A DNA stretch of 64,000 nucleotides from Albidovulum inexpectatum (GTDB taxonomy: Bacteria > Pseudomonadota > Alphaproteobacteria > Rhodobacterales > Rhodobacteraceae): assembly GCF_002927635.1 (NCBI RefSeq), contig NZ_PRDS01000006.1:1-64000 (forward strand), written 5' to 3'. How positions within the stretch are numbered: the first letter of the stretch is position 1; the number at the start of each line of letters is the position of its first letter. The notes beneath the pieces were generated by a model that was not told the origin of the DNA, made no database searches, and worked only from the letters and a program-made list of their open reading frames with translations. Below, in pieces: positions 42,882-51,257 of the stretch. Made by a program: the position numbers and the translations under genes.

Positions 42882-43088
42882 TCAGAGCAGTTTCAGATCG
42901 CCCGCCGAGCTGCGGCCATCGCGGCCCGACTGAAGCTCGTAGGAAACCTTCTGGTTGTCGTTCAGCGTCGTCAGGCCGGCGCGCTCGACAGCCGAGATGT
43001 GCACGAACACGTCCTTGCCGCCATCATCCGGCGCGATGAAGCCGAAGCCCTTCGTCGAGTTGAACCATTTCACGGTGCCAGTAGCCAT
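42882..43088 (-). CDS. Cold-shock protein (CspA family)
   Basis: This 68-residue single cold-shock domain acts as a nucleic-acid chaperone. RNP1-like KGFGFIAPDD (~13-22) and RNP2-like VFVHISAVE (~27-35) are present, with the start MATGTVKWFNSTKGFGFI. It lies on the opposite strand to the ArsC-like gene and shares its terminator. The 163-base upstream region may contain a long leader, but no distinct cold-box motif was identified. Confidence 0.95.
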   Translation of the reverse strand: MATGTVKWFNSTKGFGFIAPDDGGKDVFVHISAVERAGLTTLNDNQKVSYELQSGRDGRSSAGDLKLL

Positions 43089-43251
43089 CCGCTTTCTCCT
43101 TCGTCAATTTACCCGGGCACCATTGCCCGAGGCCGTGCAGCCAAGTCTTCCAGATAGTCCGGCTGCCCGATTGATCGAGGGAGGCGGTAGGGAATCTTAG
43201 GTCACGTGGGCCTTATCATCGACGTTCGCGCGGGTTTTGCAAGGGCTATTT

Positions 43252-43803
43252 TCAAAAGCGTCGGTCGTCCTTGCGCCGGGTCAGAACCCGATCCAGCGAC
43301 AGCCAGCCACCGCCATGCATTACAAGGATCATGAACAGAAGCATCCAGAAGGCGCGCTGATCCAGGATCAGGGCGTCAGAGGCGCGATCGAACCACTGGC
43401 CCAGATCGGCGCCGGCGACACCATGGCCCCAAATGTCAGTCAGGCTTTGAACGGTCACAAAGCCGATCATGCCCAATGCCGCAAGGCGTGTCAGCAGACC
43501 CAGGACGATCAGCGCGGGAAGGATCAGCTCGGCCCATGTTCCGGCAAGAACGATCAGGCGGTGAAGCAGGCCGAGCTGCGAGAAATCATACCCGACGGAT
43601 TCGACGACCTTTGGCAGCACCTGGATATAGGCTCCGTCCGAAGGCGTCCAAAGCCCGGGGACACCGGGCCCCAGCTTGGTCACGGCCGAGCCCCAGAAAT
43701 AGAACAGAAGGACACCGGCAAAAACGATCCGGGCGGCCAGGGGCAGGGCGCGTGGCGCAATCTGATCCAGAAGACCTGCTGCGCGGCGATACAGGGCAAT
43801 CAT
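43252..43803 (-). CDS. DoxX-family membrane protein (bufferin-operon BufD position)
   Basis: The 183-residue protein has about four hydrophobic helices (ALPLAARIVFAGVLLFYF, LILPALIVLGLLTRLAALGM, and two near the ends) and the DoxX-like WAELILPALIVLGL. In published gold/copper-induced (gig-type) bufferin operons, a DoxX protein is the fourth gene and is thought to act in the membrane. Its ATG overlaps the DUF2063 stop by four bases. It is the last gene of the operon. Confidence 0.85.
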   Translation of the reverse strand: MIALYRRAAGLLDQIAPRALPLAARIVFAGVLLFYFWGSAVTKLGPGVPGLWTPSDGAYIQVLPKVVESVGYDFSQLGLLHRLIVLAGTWAELILPALIVLGLLTRLAALGMIGFVTVQSLTDIWGHGVAGADLGQWFDRASDALILDQRAFWMLLFMILVMHGGGWLSLDRVLTRRKDDRRF

Positions 43804-44543
43804 GCGGAAGTCTCCGTGGCAATGTCGATTATCGCGCCGCCGGACACGAGAAGCGCAAAGGTCGCGTTCAGGTCGAAGTCCCCCGCTGCGTCAAGCGCGG
43901 TGCCGATCGTCTTGCCTTCCGCCAGGGCGGCGATGAACGGCGCGGCGCCCTGTGGCAGAAGATGGGGCTCGGGATCGAATTCCGGCCGCAGGATCAGAAT
44001 GTCCTGCGCTGTCACCGTCCTGGGCGGCGGGGCCTCTTTCATGTTTGCCACCCAGATCGCGTGGATCGGCCAGTCGGAGCGAACCAGTCGTAGCGCCGGC
44101 GCAAGGCGCAGCCGGATATTCGCAAGATCCTGGGGCGGGATGGCGGCAAGACGATCCGGCGCGACGGGTGTGGCGTCGGCTGCATGATAGGATTCGCGCA
44201 GCGCCAGCTCGAGGCGGGCTATGTCGGGCAGATAGGGCAGGTGGGAGACCGGGGGGAAGCGGGCCAGAAAGTCTGGCATGTCGGTTCCGTACAGCATCAG
44301 CAGGGGCGAGCGCGGGGGATGCGCGCGAACATGCTCCAAGGCCATCGCGGCGAAGAATTCTTCTCCGACCAGTTTGCGCAGCACGGGGAATGCAGTCTTC
44401 AAGGCCTCGACCAGCGAAACGGTCACGTTGTTGCGATAGACATTGAAGCGCCTGCCTGCGGGACGTCCCTGCGGGTCGGTCAGGCCCGGCGGGTGGGGGC
44501 GCGAGGGATCCAGCAGGGCGGCGCGGAAATCGGCCTGTCTCAT
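43800..44543 (-). CDS. DUF2063 protein, bufferin-maturation partner (BufC-like)
   Basis: The 247-residue protein begins [20 protein letters not shown] and has the DUF2063 N-terminal helical domain ([20 protein letters not shown]), [21 protein letters not shown], and a C-terminal domain. In bufferin and related systems this protein binds the peptide substrate and works with the DUF692 enzyme. Overlaps of four bases with both neighbours indicate translational coupling. Confidence 0.87.
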   Translation of the reverse strand: MRQADFRAALLDPSRPHPPGLTDPQGRPAGRRFNVYRNNVTVSLVEALKTAFPVLRKLVGEEFFAAMALEHVRAHPPRSPLLMLYGTDMPDFLARFPPVSHLPYLPDIARLELALRESYHAADATPVAPDRLAAIPPQDLANIRLRLAPALRLVRSDWPIHAIWVANMKEAPPPRTVTAQDILILRPEFDPEPHLLPQGAAPFIAALAEGKTIGTALDAAGDFDLNATFALLVSGGAIIDIATETSA

Positions 44544-45394
44544 GCGGTAACCCGGTCCAGAATGCGCGCGGCCCTTTCGGCCTCGTCGGCCAGGACCGGC
44601 CAGTCGGGCACGTCATTGTCCCATTCGATTAGGGTCGCCAGGGGTCCGGCGCGGGAAATCGTGCGTTCGTAAAGCTGCCAGACCGGATCGACGACCGGAT
44701 GGGCATGGGAATCGATCAGCAGCGGCGCGCCGGCATCGTCGACGTCTTCGTCGTGGCCACCAAGATGGATTTCCCCGACGAGATCGATCGGGAATCGATC
44801 GATGTAATCCCGGGCATCCGTCTGGCGGTTCGTGCATGAGACATGAACGTTGTTGACGTCCAGAAGCAGACCGCATCCGGTGCGCGACGCGATTTCGCTC
44901 AGGAATTCGATCTCGCCCAGATTGCTTTCGGCAAAGTCGAGATACACGGACGGGTTTTCCAGCAGCATCTTGCGGCCAAGCCGTGTCTGCACCTCGTCGA
45001 CATGGGCGCAGACCCGGGCAAGCGTCTCCTCGGTATAGGGTAGAGGCAGAAGGTCGTTCAGGAACTCGGCGTCATGCGTCGACCAGGCAAGATGTTCGGA
45101 AAAGCTGGCGGGTTGCAGCCAGTCGCAAAGCCGCCGCAGGCGGTCCAGATGGTCGCGGTCCAGTGGCCCTTCGCCCCCGATGGACAGGCCGACGCCGTGA
45201 ACCGAGATCGGGAACCGTTCGGCCAGGTGACGCAGTTGGGCGATGGGGCGGCCGCCTTCCCCCATGTAGTTTTCAGCGTGGATCTCGAGCCAGCGCACGG
45301 GCCCCGGGTCCTGCATCAGCGCGGTGAAATGTTGGGGCTTGTAGCCAACACCCGGGGCAGGGGGCAGGCCGGGCTCGGTTTGTCTGTCCAGCAT
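44540..45394 (-). CDS. DUF692 multinuclear iron enzyme (MNIO), BufB-like
   Basis: The 284-residue TIM-barrel protein belongs to the DUF692/MbnB family, whose multinuclear non-haem iron oxygen-dependent enzymes convert cysteine residues of peptides to thiooxazole-type groups. Metal-ligand-bearing motifs are visible: [55 protein letters not shown] and DSHAHPV. It lies 60 bases after the DUF2282 gene and is coupled to the DUF2063 gene. The reaction is taken from family knowledge, not demonstrated here. Confidence 0.92.
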   Translation of the reverse strand: MLDRQTEPGLPPAPGVGYKPQHFTALMQDPGPVRWLEIHAENYMGEGGRPIAQLRHLAERFPISVHGVGLSIGGEGPLDRDHLDRLRRLCDWLQPASFSEHLAWSTHDAEFLNDLLPLPYTEETLARVCAHVDEVQTRLGRKMLLENPSVYLDFAESNLGEIEFLSEIASRTGCGLLLDVNNVHVSCTNRQTDARDYIDRFPIDLVGEIHLGGHDEDVDDAGAPLLIDSHAHPVVDPVWQLYERTISRAGPLATLIEWDNDVPDWPVLADEAERAARILDRVTA

Positions 45395-45454
45395 GTCGTG
45401 TTCTCCTGCAGGCGGATGGTGTCGGGGCGCCCTGCGAAAGGGCGCCCCGGTTCT

Positions 45455-45754
45455 TCAGCCCCGCGGCAGATCGCGGTCCAGCGGCTCCAGCGATCCGGTG
45501 CGGCCGTCAGGCAGTTCCATCGTGGTGCATGTGCCGGCTGGTACGAGTTTCCAGGCGTTGCCCTGATAGTCCACCTTCGAGGTACCGGCACAGGTCGTGC
45601 CCGGCCCGGCCGCGCAATCGTTCTGGCCGGCGAGCGCCACGCCATAGCACTTTTCCTTGGCTTCTTGCGCGGCAGCGGGCGTTGCGCCATGCGCTGAAAG
45701 GGCGGCTGCAAGCGAACCGGCAACGGCGAGCGTCTTGATCGAATTGGACATCAT
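45455..45754 (-). CDS. DUF2282 peptide precursor (bufferin, BufA1-like)
   Basis: The 99-residue precursor starts with a Sec-type signal (~1-30, ...GATPAAAQ). The mature part holds four cysteines (C36, C47, C55, C76) in the pattern [25 protein letters not shown], which matches the DUF2282 bufferin precursor. Bufferins are periplasmic RiPPs whose cysteines are modified by the DUF692 enzyme and which bind copper. The first in-frame ATG (45754) and the next (45751) are both possible, behind AAGGA. It is the first gene of the operon. Confidence 0.93.
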   Translation of the reverse strand: MMSNSIKTLAVAGSLAAALSAHGATPAAAQEAKEKCYGVALAGQNDCAAGPGTTCAGTSKVDYQGNAWKLVPAGTCTTMELPDGRTGSLEPLDRDLPRG

Positions 45755-45794
45755 GTGTTCCTTCGGTTGGTTGTAAGCGAAATTGATCTGGATC

Positions 45795-45806
45795 GTGTCG
45801 CGACAC
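45795..45806. promoter_or_regulatory. 12-base perfect palindrome in the bufferin-operon promoter region
   Basis: GTGTCG-CGACAC lies 41 bases upstream of the DUF2282 start, between it and the thrS terminator. It is a plausible operator, but no matching regulator was identified. A search for the GTAACC-type SigF motif reported for Caulobacter bufferin operons gave no clear match by eye. Confidence 0.35.
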
Positions 45807-45890
45807 AGGCAAGCTAACCTGCGGCGTGATGACGCGCCACTCACGAAGGCGTGCCCCACGGCCCTGTGACGGGTTGTAACATCTTGCACG

Positions 45891-45925
45891 AAACAGGGCG
45901 CGCCCGCTGCCGAGCGCGCCCCTGT
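45891..45925 (-). terminator. Terminator after thrS
   Basis: On the minus strand a GC-rich stem (ACAGG-GGCGCGC paired with GCGCGCCCTGT, one bulge, ~45893-45925) is followed by TTTC. It begins about 20 bases after the thrS stop and separates thrS from the bufferin operon. Confidence 0.7.
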
Positions 45926-45945
45926 CGTGGTCATGCGATCCGTCG

Positions 45946-47898
45946 TCAGACCGCGCGCAGGTCCGGCGGCGTGGCCTCGGCCTTGAAGCCGGCGATCGCC
46001 TCTTCCAGCGGTACGGTCTGGGTGCGGTTCTCGCCCAGACGGCGGATCGAGACGGTGCGCTCGGCCACCTCCTTCATGCCGATGGCAAGGATCGCCGGGA
46101 CCTTGCCGACGGAATGTTCCCGCACCTTGTAGTTGATCTTTTCGTTGCGCGTGTCGGCTTCGGCGCGGATGCCGGCCTGGGTCAGTTTCTCGACGACCTC
46201 ATGCACATAGGGATCGGCGTCCGAGACGATCGAGGCCACGACGACCTGACGGGGGGCCAGCCAGAAGGGCAGCTTGCCCGCATAGTTCTCGATCAGGATG
46301 CCGATGAAGCGCTCGAACGACCCGAGGATCGCGCGGTGCAGCATGACGGGACGGTGCTTCGCGCCGTCTTCCCCCACATATTCCGCGCCCAGGCGAACCG
46401 GCAGGTTGAAGTCGCACTGGAACGTGCCGCACTGCCATTCGCGACCGATCGCATCGGTCAGGGTGAAGTCCAGCTTGGGGCCATAGAAGGCGCCGTCGCC
46501 CGGATTGATCGCATAGGGCAGGCCCAGCCCCTCGATCGCCTTCTGCAAGGCACCTTCGGCCTTGTCCCAGATCGCGTCCGAGCCCACGCGGACCTCGGGC
46601 CGGGTGGACAGGCGGATGTCGAATTTCGTGAAGCCCAGATCGGCATAGACCGAGGACAGAAGCGCGATGAAGTCGGCGCATTCCTTTTCGATCTGGTCCT
46701 CGGTGCAGAAGATATGCGCATCGTCCTGCACGAAACCGCGTACCCGCATCAGACCGTGCATCGAGCCCGAGCTTTCATAGCGGTGGCACGAACCGAACTC
46801 GGCCAGACGCAGCGGCAGATCGCGATAGGATTTCAGGCCCTGATTGTAGACCTGGACATGGCAGGGGCAGTTCATCGGCTTCAACGCATTGATGCGCTTT
46901 TCGCGCGCGCCTTCCTCGTCGACCTCGACGATGAACATGTTCTCGCGATAGGCTTCCCAATGGCCCGATCGTTCCCACAGGATGCGGTCGACGACCTGCG
47001 GGGTGCGGATTTCCTGGTATCCCGCGCGGCGCAGCCGGCGGCGCATGTAGTCTTCCAGCGTGCGGTAGATCGTCCAGCCATTGGGGTGCCAGAAAACCAT
47101 TCCCGGCGCTTCCTCCTGCAGATGGAACAGCTCCATCTCGCGTCCCAGACGCCGGTGGTCGCGCTTGGCGGCCTCTTCCAGCATGTGCAGATAGGCTTTC
47201 AGGTCGTCGCGGTTGCGGAAGGCCACGCCATAGATGCGCTGCAGCTGTTTGTTGCGGTGATCCCCGCGCCAATAGGCGCCCGCGACCGACATCAGCTTGA
47301 ACGCATCCGCCGGCAGCTGACCGGTATTCTGCAGGTGCGGGCCCCGGCACAGGTCCTGCCAGTTGCCGTGCCAGTACATGCGCACGGGTTCATCCTCGGG
47401 GATGGCCTCGATCAGTTCGACCTTGAAGGGTTCGTTCTTGCGGATGTAGTGCTCGATCGCGCGCGACCGGTCCCAGACTTCGGTGCGCACGGGTTCGCGC
47501 GCGGCGATGATGGCGCGCATCTCCTTTTCGATCAGCGCCAGATCCTCGGGCGTGAAGGGTTCGTCGCGGTCGAAGTCGTAGTACCAGCCGTTTTCCACGA
47601 CCGGGCCGATCGTGACCTTGACGTCGGGCCACAGTTTCTGAACCGCCGCCGCCATGACATGGGCAAAGTCGTGGCGGATCAGCTCCAGCGCCTGGGGCTC
47701 GTCCTTCATCGTGTGGATGGTGATCGTGCCGTCTTCGGTGATGGGCCATTGCAGGTCCCAGTGGCGGCCGTTGAACGTGGCCGAGATCGCGGCCTTGCCC
47801 AGCGAAGGCGCGATGGCGCGCGCGACTTCTGCGGCGGTCACGCCCCGCTCGAAACTGCGGCTGCTGCCATCGGGAAAGGTCAGGGTAATCTGGGTCAT
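45946..47898 (-). CDS. thrS: Threonyl-tRNA synthetase
   Basis: ThrS charges tRNA-Thr and edits serine mischarging. The 650 residues comprise the N-terminal TGS domain ([20 protein letters not shown]), the editing domain with [12 protein letters not shown], the class II core with the zinc motif [29 protein letters not shown] and DDAHIFC, and the C-terminal anticodon domain. Length is normal. It diverges from the alpha/beta hydrolase gene, with a 215-base intergenic region in which no T-box or other leader structure was recognised. Confidence 0.97.
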   Translation of the reverse strand: MTQITLTFPDGSSRSFERGVTAAEVARAIAPSLGKAAISATFNGRHWDLQWPITEDGTITIHTMKDEPQALELIRHDFAHVMAAAVQKLWPDVKVTIGPVVENGWYYDFDRDEPFTPEDLALIEKEMRAIIAAREPVRTEVWDRSRAIEHYIRKNEPFKVELIEAIPEDEPVRMYWHGNWQDLCRGPHLQNTGQLPADAFKLMSVAGAYWRGDHRNKQLQRIYGVAFRNRDDLKAYLHMLEEAAKRDHRRLGREMELFHLQEEAPGMVFWHPNGWTIYRTLEDYMRRRLRRAGYQEIRTPQVVDRILWERSGHWEAYRENMFIVEVDEEGAREKRINALKPMNCPCHVQVYNQGLKSYRDLPLRLAEFGSCHRYESSGSMHGLMRVRGFVQDDAHIFCTEDQIEKECADFIALLSSVYADLGFTKFDIRLSTRPEVRVGSDAIWDKAEGALQKAIEGLGLPYAINPGDGAFYGPKLDFTLTDAIGREWQCGTFQCDFNLPVRLGAEYVGEDGAKHRPVMLHRAILGSFERFIGILIENYAGKLPFWLAPRQVVVASIVSDADPYVHEVVEKLTQAGIRAEADTRNEKINYKVREHSVGKVPAILAIGMKEVAERTVSIRRLGENRTQTVPLEEAIAGFKAEATPPDLRAV

Positions 47899-48113
47899 GG
47901 CCCATTCTCCTCGTCGGTTTGGCGCCCACGGAACGCCCGGTTGCGGGTGGTGGCCGCCTTTCTGGGCAATCGCGAGCGCGAAGTCAACGCGGGTGCCGGG
48001 TCAGCGTGGGCGCGCGCCTTTCGCCTTCGTTGCGTCAGCCTGTCGCCGCGGGGCTTTCGCGGTAGCCGCGCGGGCTGTATCCCTGTTCAGGAAACCGGAG
48101 AAGAGGGGGCAAG

Positions 48114-48875
48114 ATGCAGGCTTATCTGGAAACCGATCAGGGGCGCCGTATCGCCTATGACAAGATCGAGGGGGCGGGGCCGGGCGTCGTCTTTCTGGGT
48201 GGGTTCCGCTCGGACAAGGAGGGGACGAAGGCGCTGGCGCTGGAGGCCTGGGCGCGCGAGCACGGCCGGGCCTTCCTGCGTTTCGACTATTCCGGGCACG
48301 GCAAGTCATCGGGCGAATTCACCGAGGGCTGCATCGGCGACTGGTTCGAGGATGCGCGCGCCGCGATCATGCAGCTGACCGAGGGGCCTCAGATCCTGGT
48401 CGGTTCGTCGATGGGCGGGTGGATTTCGCTGCTGATGGCGCGCGCCCATCCCGACAAGGTCGCGGGCCTCGTGACGATTGCCGCCGCGCCCGACTTTACC
48501 GAGGACGGGATGTGGCAGGCCTTTACCGAGGCGCAACGCCGCGAGTTGATGGAAAAGGGGCAGATCGCGCTTCCGTCGGAATATTCCGACGAACCCTATG
48601 TCATCACCCGCCGCCTGATCGAGGACGGTCGCAATCACCTGGTGTTACGCGCGCCCTTGCACCTGCCCATGCCGGTGCGCATGTTGCAGGGAACGGCGGA
48701 TACCGATGTTCCCCTGTCGGTCGCGGTGCGCCTGATCGAACATGCCGAGGGTCCCGACATGCGCCTGACCGTGGTCAAGGGCGCCGACCACCGCTTTTCG
48801 ACGCCTGATTGTCTGAGGCTGGTAGAGACGAGCGTTCTGAAGGTTCTGCAGCGACTGGAGCGGACGGATGCTTAG
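48114..48875 (+). CDS. Alpha/beta-fold hydrolase (ABHD10-like)
   Basis: The 253-residue serine hydrolase has nucleophile elbow GSSMGG with S99, and begins with LETDQGRRIAYDKIEG followed by VVFLGGFRSDKEGTKA and FDYSGHGKSSGEF. The acid and His are in GTADTDVPL and GADHRFS. This pattern recalls the ABHD10/depalmitoylase or carboxylesterase group. The substrate is unknown. Its end overlaps the next hydrolase gene by eight bases. Confidence 0.85.
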   Translation: MQAYLETDQGRRIAYDKIEGAGPGVVFLGGFRSDKEGTKALALEAWAREHGRAFLRFDYSGHGKSSGEFTEGCIGDWFEDARAAIMQLTEGPQILVGSSMGGWISLLMARAHPDKVAGLVTIAAAPDFTEDGMWQAFTEAQRRELMEKGQIALPSEYSDEPYVITRRLIEDGRNHLVLRAPLHLPMPVRMLQGTADTDVPLSVAVRLIEHAEGPDMRLTVVKGADHRFSTPDCLRLVETSVLKVLQRLERTDA

Positions 48876-49848
48876 GGTGACTGCATGGGGCCTGGTCGTG
48901 CTGGCCGTCGCGATTGGCGTTCTTTTTGCCGTTGGTCCGCGCGAGCCGCTGGATCTGCACGTCGATTTCGATGACTCGGTTCTGCCCGACGATCCGGCCG
49001 CTCTGGATAGGTGGCTGGCTACACGCGAATCCGTCGTCGGCGGCATCGTGCCCGGCGCGGAAAAGCGCATCGTCTGGGATGGGGTGCCGGGCCAGGTGAC
49101 GGATTGGGCGGTCGTGTATCTGCACGGATTTTCCGCGACCGCACAGGAGATCCGACCGGTTCCCGACCTCGTGGCCCGGGCGCTGGGCGCCAATCTGTTC
49201 TTCACACGGTTCGCCGGACACGGCCTTGGGTCCGAGCGTTTCGCCGGGCCGACCGCGAATGACTGGATGATCGATGCGGCCGAGGCCCTGGCCATCGGCA
49301 AGCGGCTTGGAAAGCGCGTTCTGGTCATCGCGACATCGACGGGCGGCACGATCGCGGCCGAGGCGGCGTTGCAGCCGGAATTGCGGGCCAGGATGGACGC
49401 ACTCGTGTTCGTTTCGCCGAATTTCGGCATTCGGGCCGCGGCTTCGCGCATCCTGACATGGCCCTATGCGCGCAAATGGGTGCCCATCGTGGCCGGACGC
49501 GAACGGTGCTTCGAGCCTCAGAACGAAGATCATGCGCGGTTCTGGACGACATGCTATCCGACCGTCGCGCTTCTGCCCATGGCGGCATTGGCGGAACACG
49601 CGGCAAGCGCGGATTACGCGGGGGTCGATCTGCCCGCGCTGTTCGTGTTTTCGCCGAATGACATGGTCGTCTCACCGGATGCGACGCGCAAGGTCGCCGC
49701 GCGCTGGGGTGGGCCCGTGCGGGTCGAGGAGGTGACCGTCGGCCCGGACGACGATCCCTTTTCGCATGTCATTGCGGGCGATATTCTTAGCCCGGGCATG
49801 ACCGACACGGTGACGGATCTGATCCTGAGCTGGGTGCGCGGGCTGTAG
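48868..49848 (+). CDS. Alpha/beta-fold hydrolase with N-terminal hydrophobic anchor
   Basis: The 326-residue protein starts with an uncleaved-looking hydrophobic helix (~5-22, VTAWGLVVLAVAIGVLFAVG), suggesting membrane anchoring with the catalytic part outside. The hydrolase region has YLHGFSATAQE, TRFAGHGLGSERF and an elbow ATSTGG (S157), an AxSxG rather than GxSxG motif. A late FSPNDMVVS gives an acid candidate, and SHVIAGD a His. It overlaps the preceding hydrolase by eight bases and ends two bases from the convergent phaZ. Confidence 0.82.
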   Translation: MLRVTAWGLVVLAVAIGVLFAVGPREPLDLHVDFDDSVLPDDPAALDRWLATRESVVGGIVPGAEKRIVWDGVPGQVTDWAVVYLHGFSATAQEIRPVPDLVARALGANLFFTRFAGHGLGSERFAGPTANDWMIDAAEALAIGKRLGKRVLVIATSTGGTIAAEAALQPELRARMDALVFVSPNFGIRAAASRILTWPYARKWVPIVAGRERCFEPQNEDHARFWTTCYPTVALLPMAALAEHAASADYAGVDLPALFVFSPNDMVVSPDATRKVAARWGGPVRVEEVTVGPDDDPFSHVIAGDILSPGMTDTVTDLILSWVRGL

Positions 49849-49850
49849 CG

Positions 49851-51128
49851 TCAGCCCGCGCGCATTTCGGTCTTCGCGCCCCGGCGGCGGCGCGGGGCTT
49901 CGCTGTGGGCGTCGAAGAAGTCCAGCACCAACGGACGGATGTTGTTGCGCCAGGACTTGCCGGCGAAGATTCCGTAATGGCCCGCGCCGGGTTCAAGATG
50001 GCTGAACTTGCGGCTGTCGGGAACGCCGGGCGTCAGATCAAGCGCGGCAATGCACTGACCGGGGGCCGAGATGTCATCCTTCTCGCCCTCGATCACGAAG
50101 ATCGCCACATCGGTGATCTTGCCGATATCGACCTGGTGACCATCCACCACAAAGACGTTGCGCGCGATCTCGCGGTTCTTGAACACGCGCTCGACGGTGG
50201 ACAGGTAGAATTCGGCGGTCATGTCCATGACGGAAAGGTATTCGTCATAGAAGCGGTTATGCGCGTCGTTCTCGCTGTCCTTGCCCTGGGCGGCGGCAAG
50301 GATCTTGTCGCTGAATGCCTGTGCGTGGCGGTCGATATTCATCGAGATGAACGAGGCCAGCTGCAGCAGGCCCGGATAGACGAGCCGACCCGCACCGGCA
50401 TATTTGAAGCCCACGCGCTGGATCGCCAGATGCTCCAACTGCCCCATGGTCACGCGGCGGCCGAAATCGGTCACCTCGGTTGCCGCGGCATCGGGGTCGA
50501 TCGGGCCGCCGATCAACGTCAGCGTACGCGGCTGGGCCTTGGGGTCCCGTTCGGCCAGAAGGGCGGTGGCGGCAAGCGCCAGTGGCGCGGGCTGACACAC
50601 GGCCACGACATGCAGGTCCGGGCCCAGATGCCGCATGAAGTCGACCAGGTACTGCGTGTAATCCTCGATATCGAACTTGCCGCAGCTTACGGGGATGTCG
50701 CGCGCGTTCTTCCAGTCCGTCACATAGACGTCGCAATCGGGCAGCAGGCTGGTCACGGTGGACCGCAGCAGCGTTGCGTAATGGCCCGACATGGGCGCGA
50801 CCAGCAGGACCCGACGGGGCATCGGATCGCGGCCGATCACGTTGAAGTGGATCAGGTTTCCGAAGGGCCGCTCCAGAACGGTTTCGACTTCCACCAGGTG
50901 GTCGCGGTCATCGGTGCCCACGACGGTGCGGATGCCCCAGTCGGGCTTGATGACCATGCGTGCGAAACTGCGTTCGGTCACCCGGCCCCAGGCCGACATC
51001 AGCTTGAATATCGGGTTGGGTGCGAGCCCCCAAATCGGATACGAGGCATAGGCACGCGCCGACGCCCCCAACCATTCGTTGGTGTTTCGGACGCTTTCCA
51101 TCAGGTCGTAGGAAAATGTGCCCTTCAT
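49851..51128 (-). CDS. phaZ: Intracellular polyhydroxyalkanoate depolymerase PhaZ
   Basis: PhaZ breaks down stored PHA to hydroxy acids. The 425 residues lack a signal peptide and match the intracellular PhaZ family (DUF3141/PHB_depo_C), with the lipase-box-like VCQPAP (C178 candidate nucleophile), MSGHYATLLRSTV, LEHLAIQRV, IEGEKDDIS and EPGAGHYGIFAGK (late His). The start ATG (51126-51128) is used instead of a longer frame that overlaps phaC. It is transcribed away from phaC from a 129-base shared region. Confidence 0.92.
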   Translation of the reverse strand: MKGTFSYDLMESVRNTNEWLGASARAYASYPIWGLAPNPIFKLMSAWGRVTERSFARMVIKPDWGIRTVVGTDDRDHLVEVETVLERPFGNLIHFNVIGRDPMPRRVLLVAPMSGHYATLLRSTVTSLLPDCDVYVTDWKNARDIPVSCGKFDIEDYTQYLVDFMRHLGPDLHVVAVCQPAPLALAATALLAERDPKAQPRTLTLIGGPIDPDAAATEVTDFGRRVTMGQLEHLAIQRVGFKYAGAGRLVYPGLLQLASFISMNIDRHAQAFSDKILAAAQGKDSENDAHNRFYDEYLSVMDMTAEFYLSTVERVFKNREIARNVFVVDGHQVDIGKITDVAIFVIEGEKDDISAPGQCIAALDLTPGVPDSRKFSHLEPGAGHYGIFAGKSWRNNIRPLVLDFFDAHSEAPRRRRGAKTEMRAG

Positions 51129-51221
51129 GGTGATCGGACCTTCCTTTGCGCTTCCGTCTCTGCCCGACCCGATCGGCCGTGGTTCCGACTTGGGCCTTTG
51201 AGCATTGCCGGAATGCGGATA

Positions 51222-51233
51222 TGCTGCAGTGCA
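51222..51233. promoter_or_regulatory. TGC-rich candidate PhaR site between phaZ and phaC
   Basis: TGCTGCAGTGCA lies 25 bases before phaC, within the divergent phaZ/phaC region. PhaR of P. denitrificans recognises TGC-rich palindromes of the CTGC/GCAG type, so this is a candidate operator. Confidence 0.35.
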
Positions 51234-51257
51234 ACACAGTAGGGAGGAAAGGGCACC

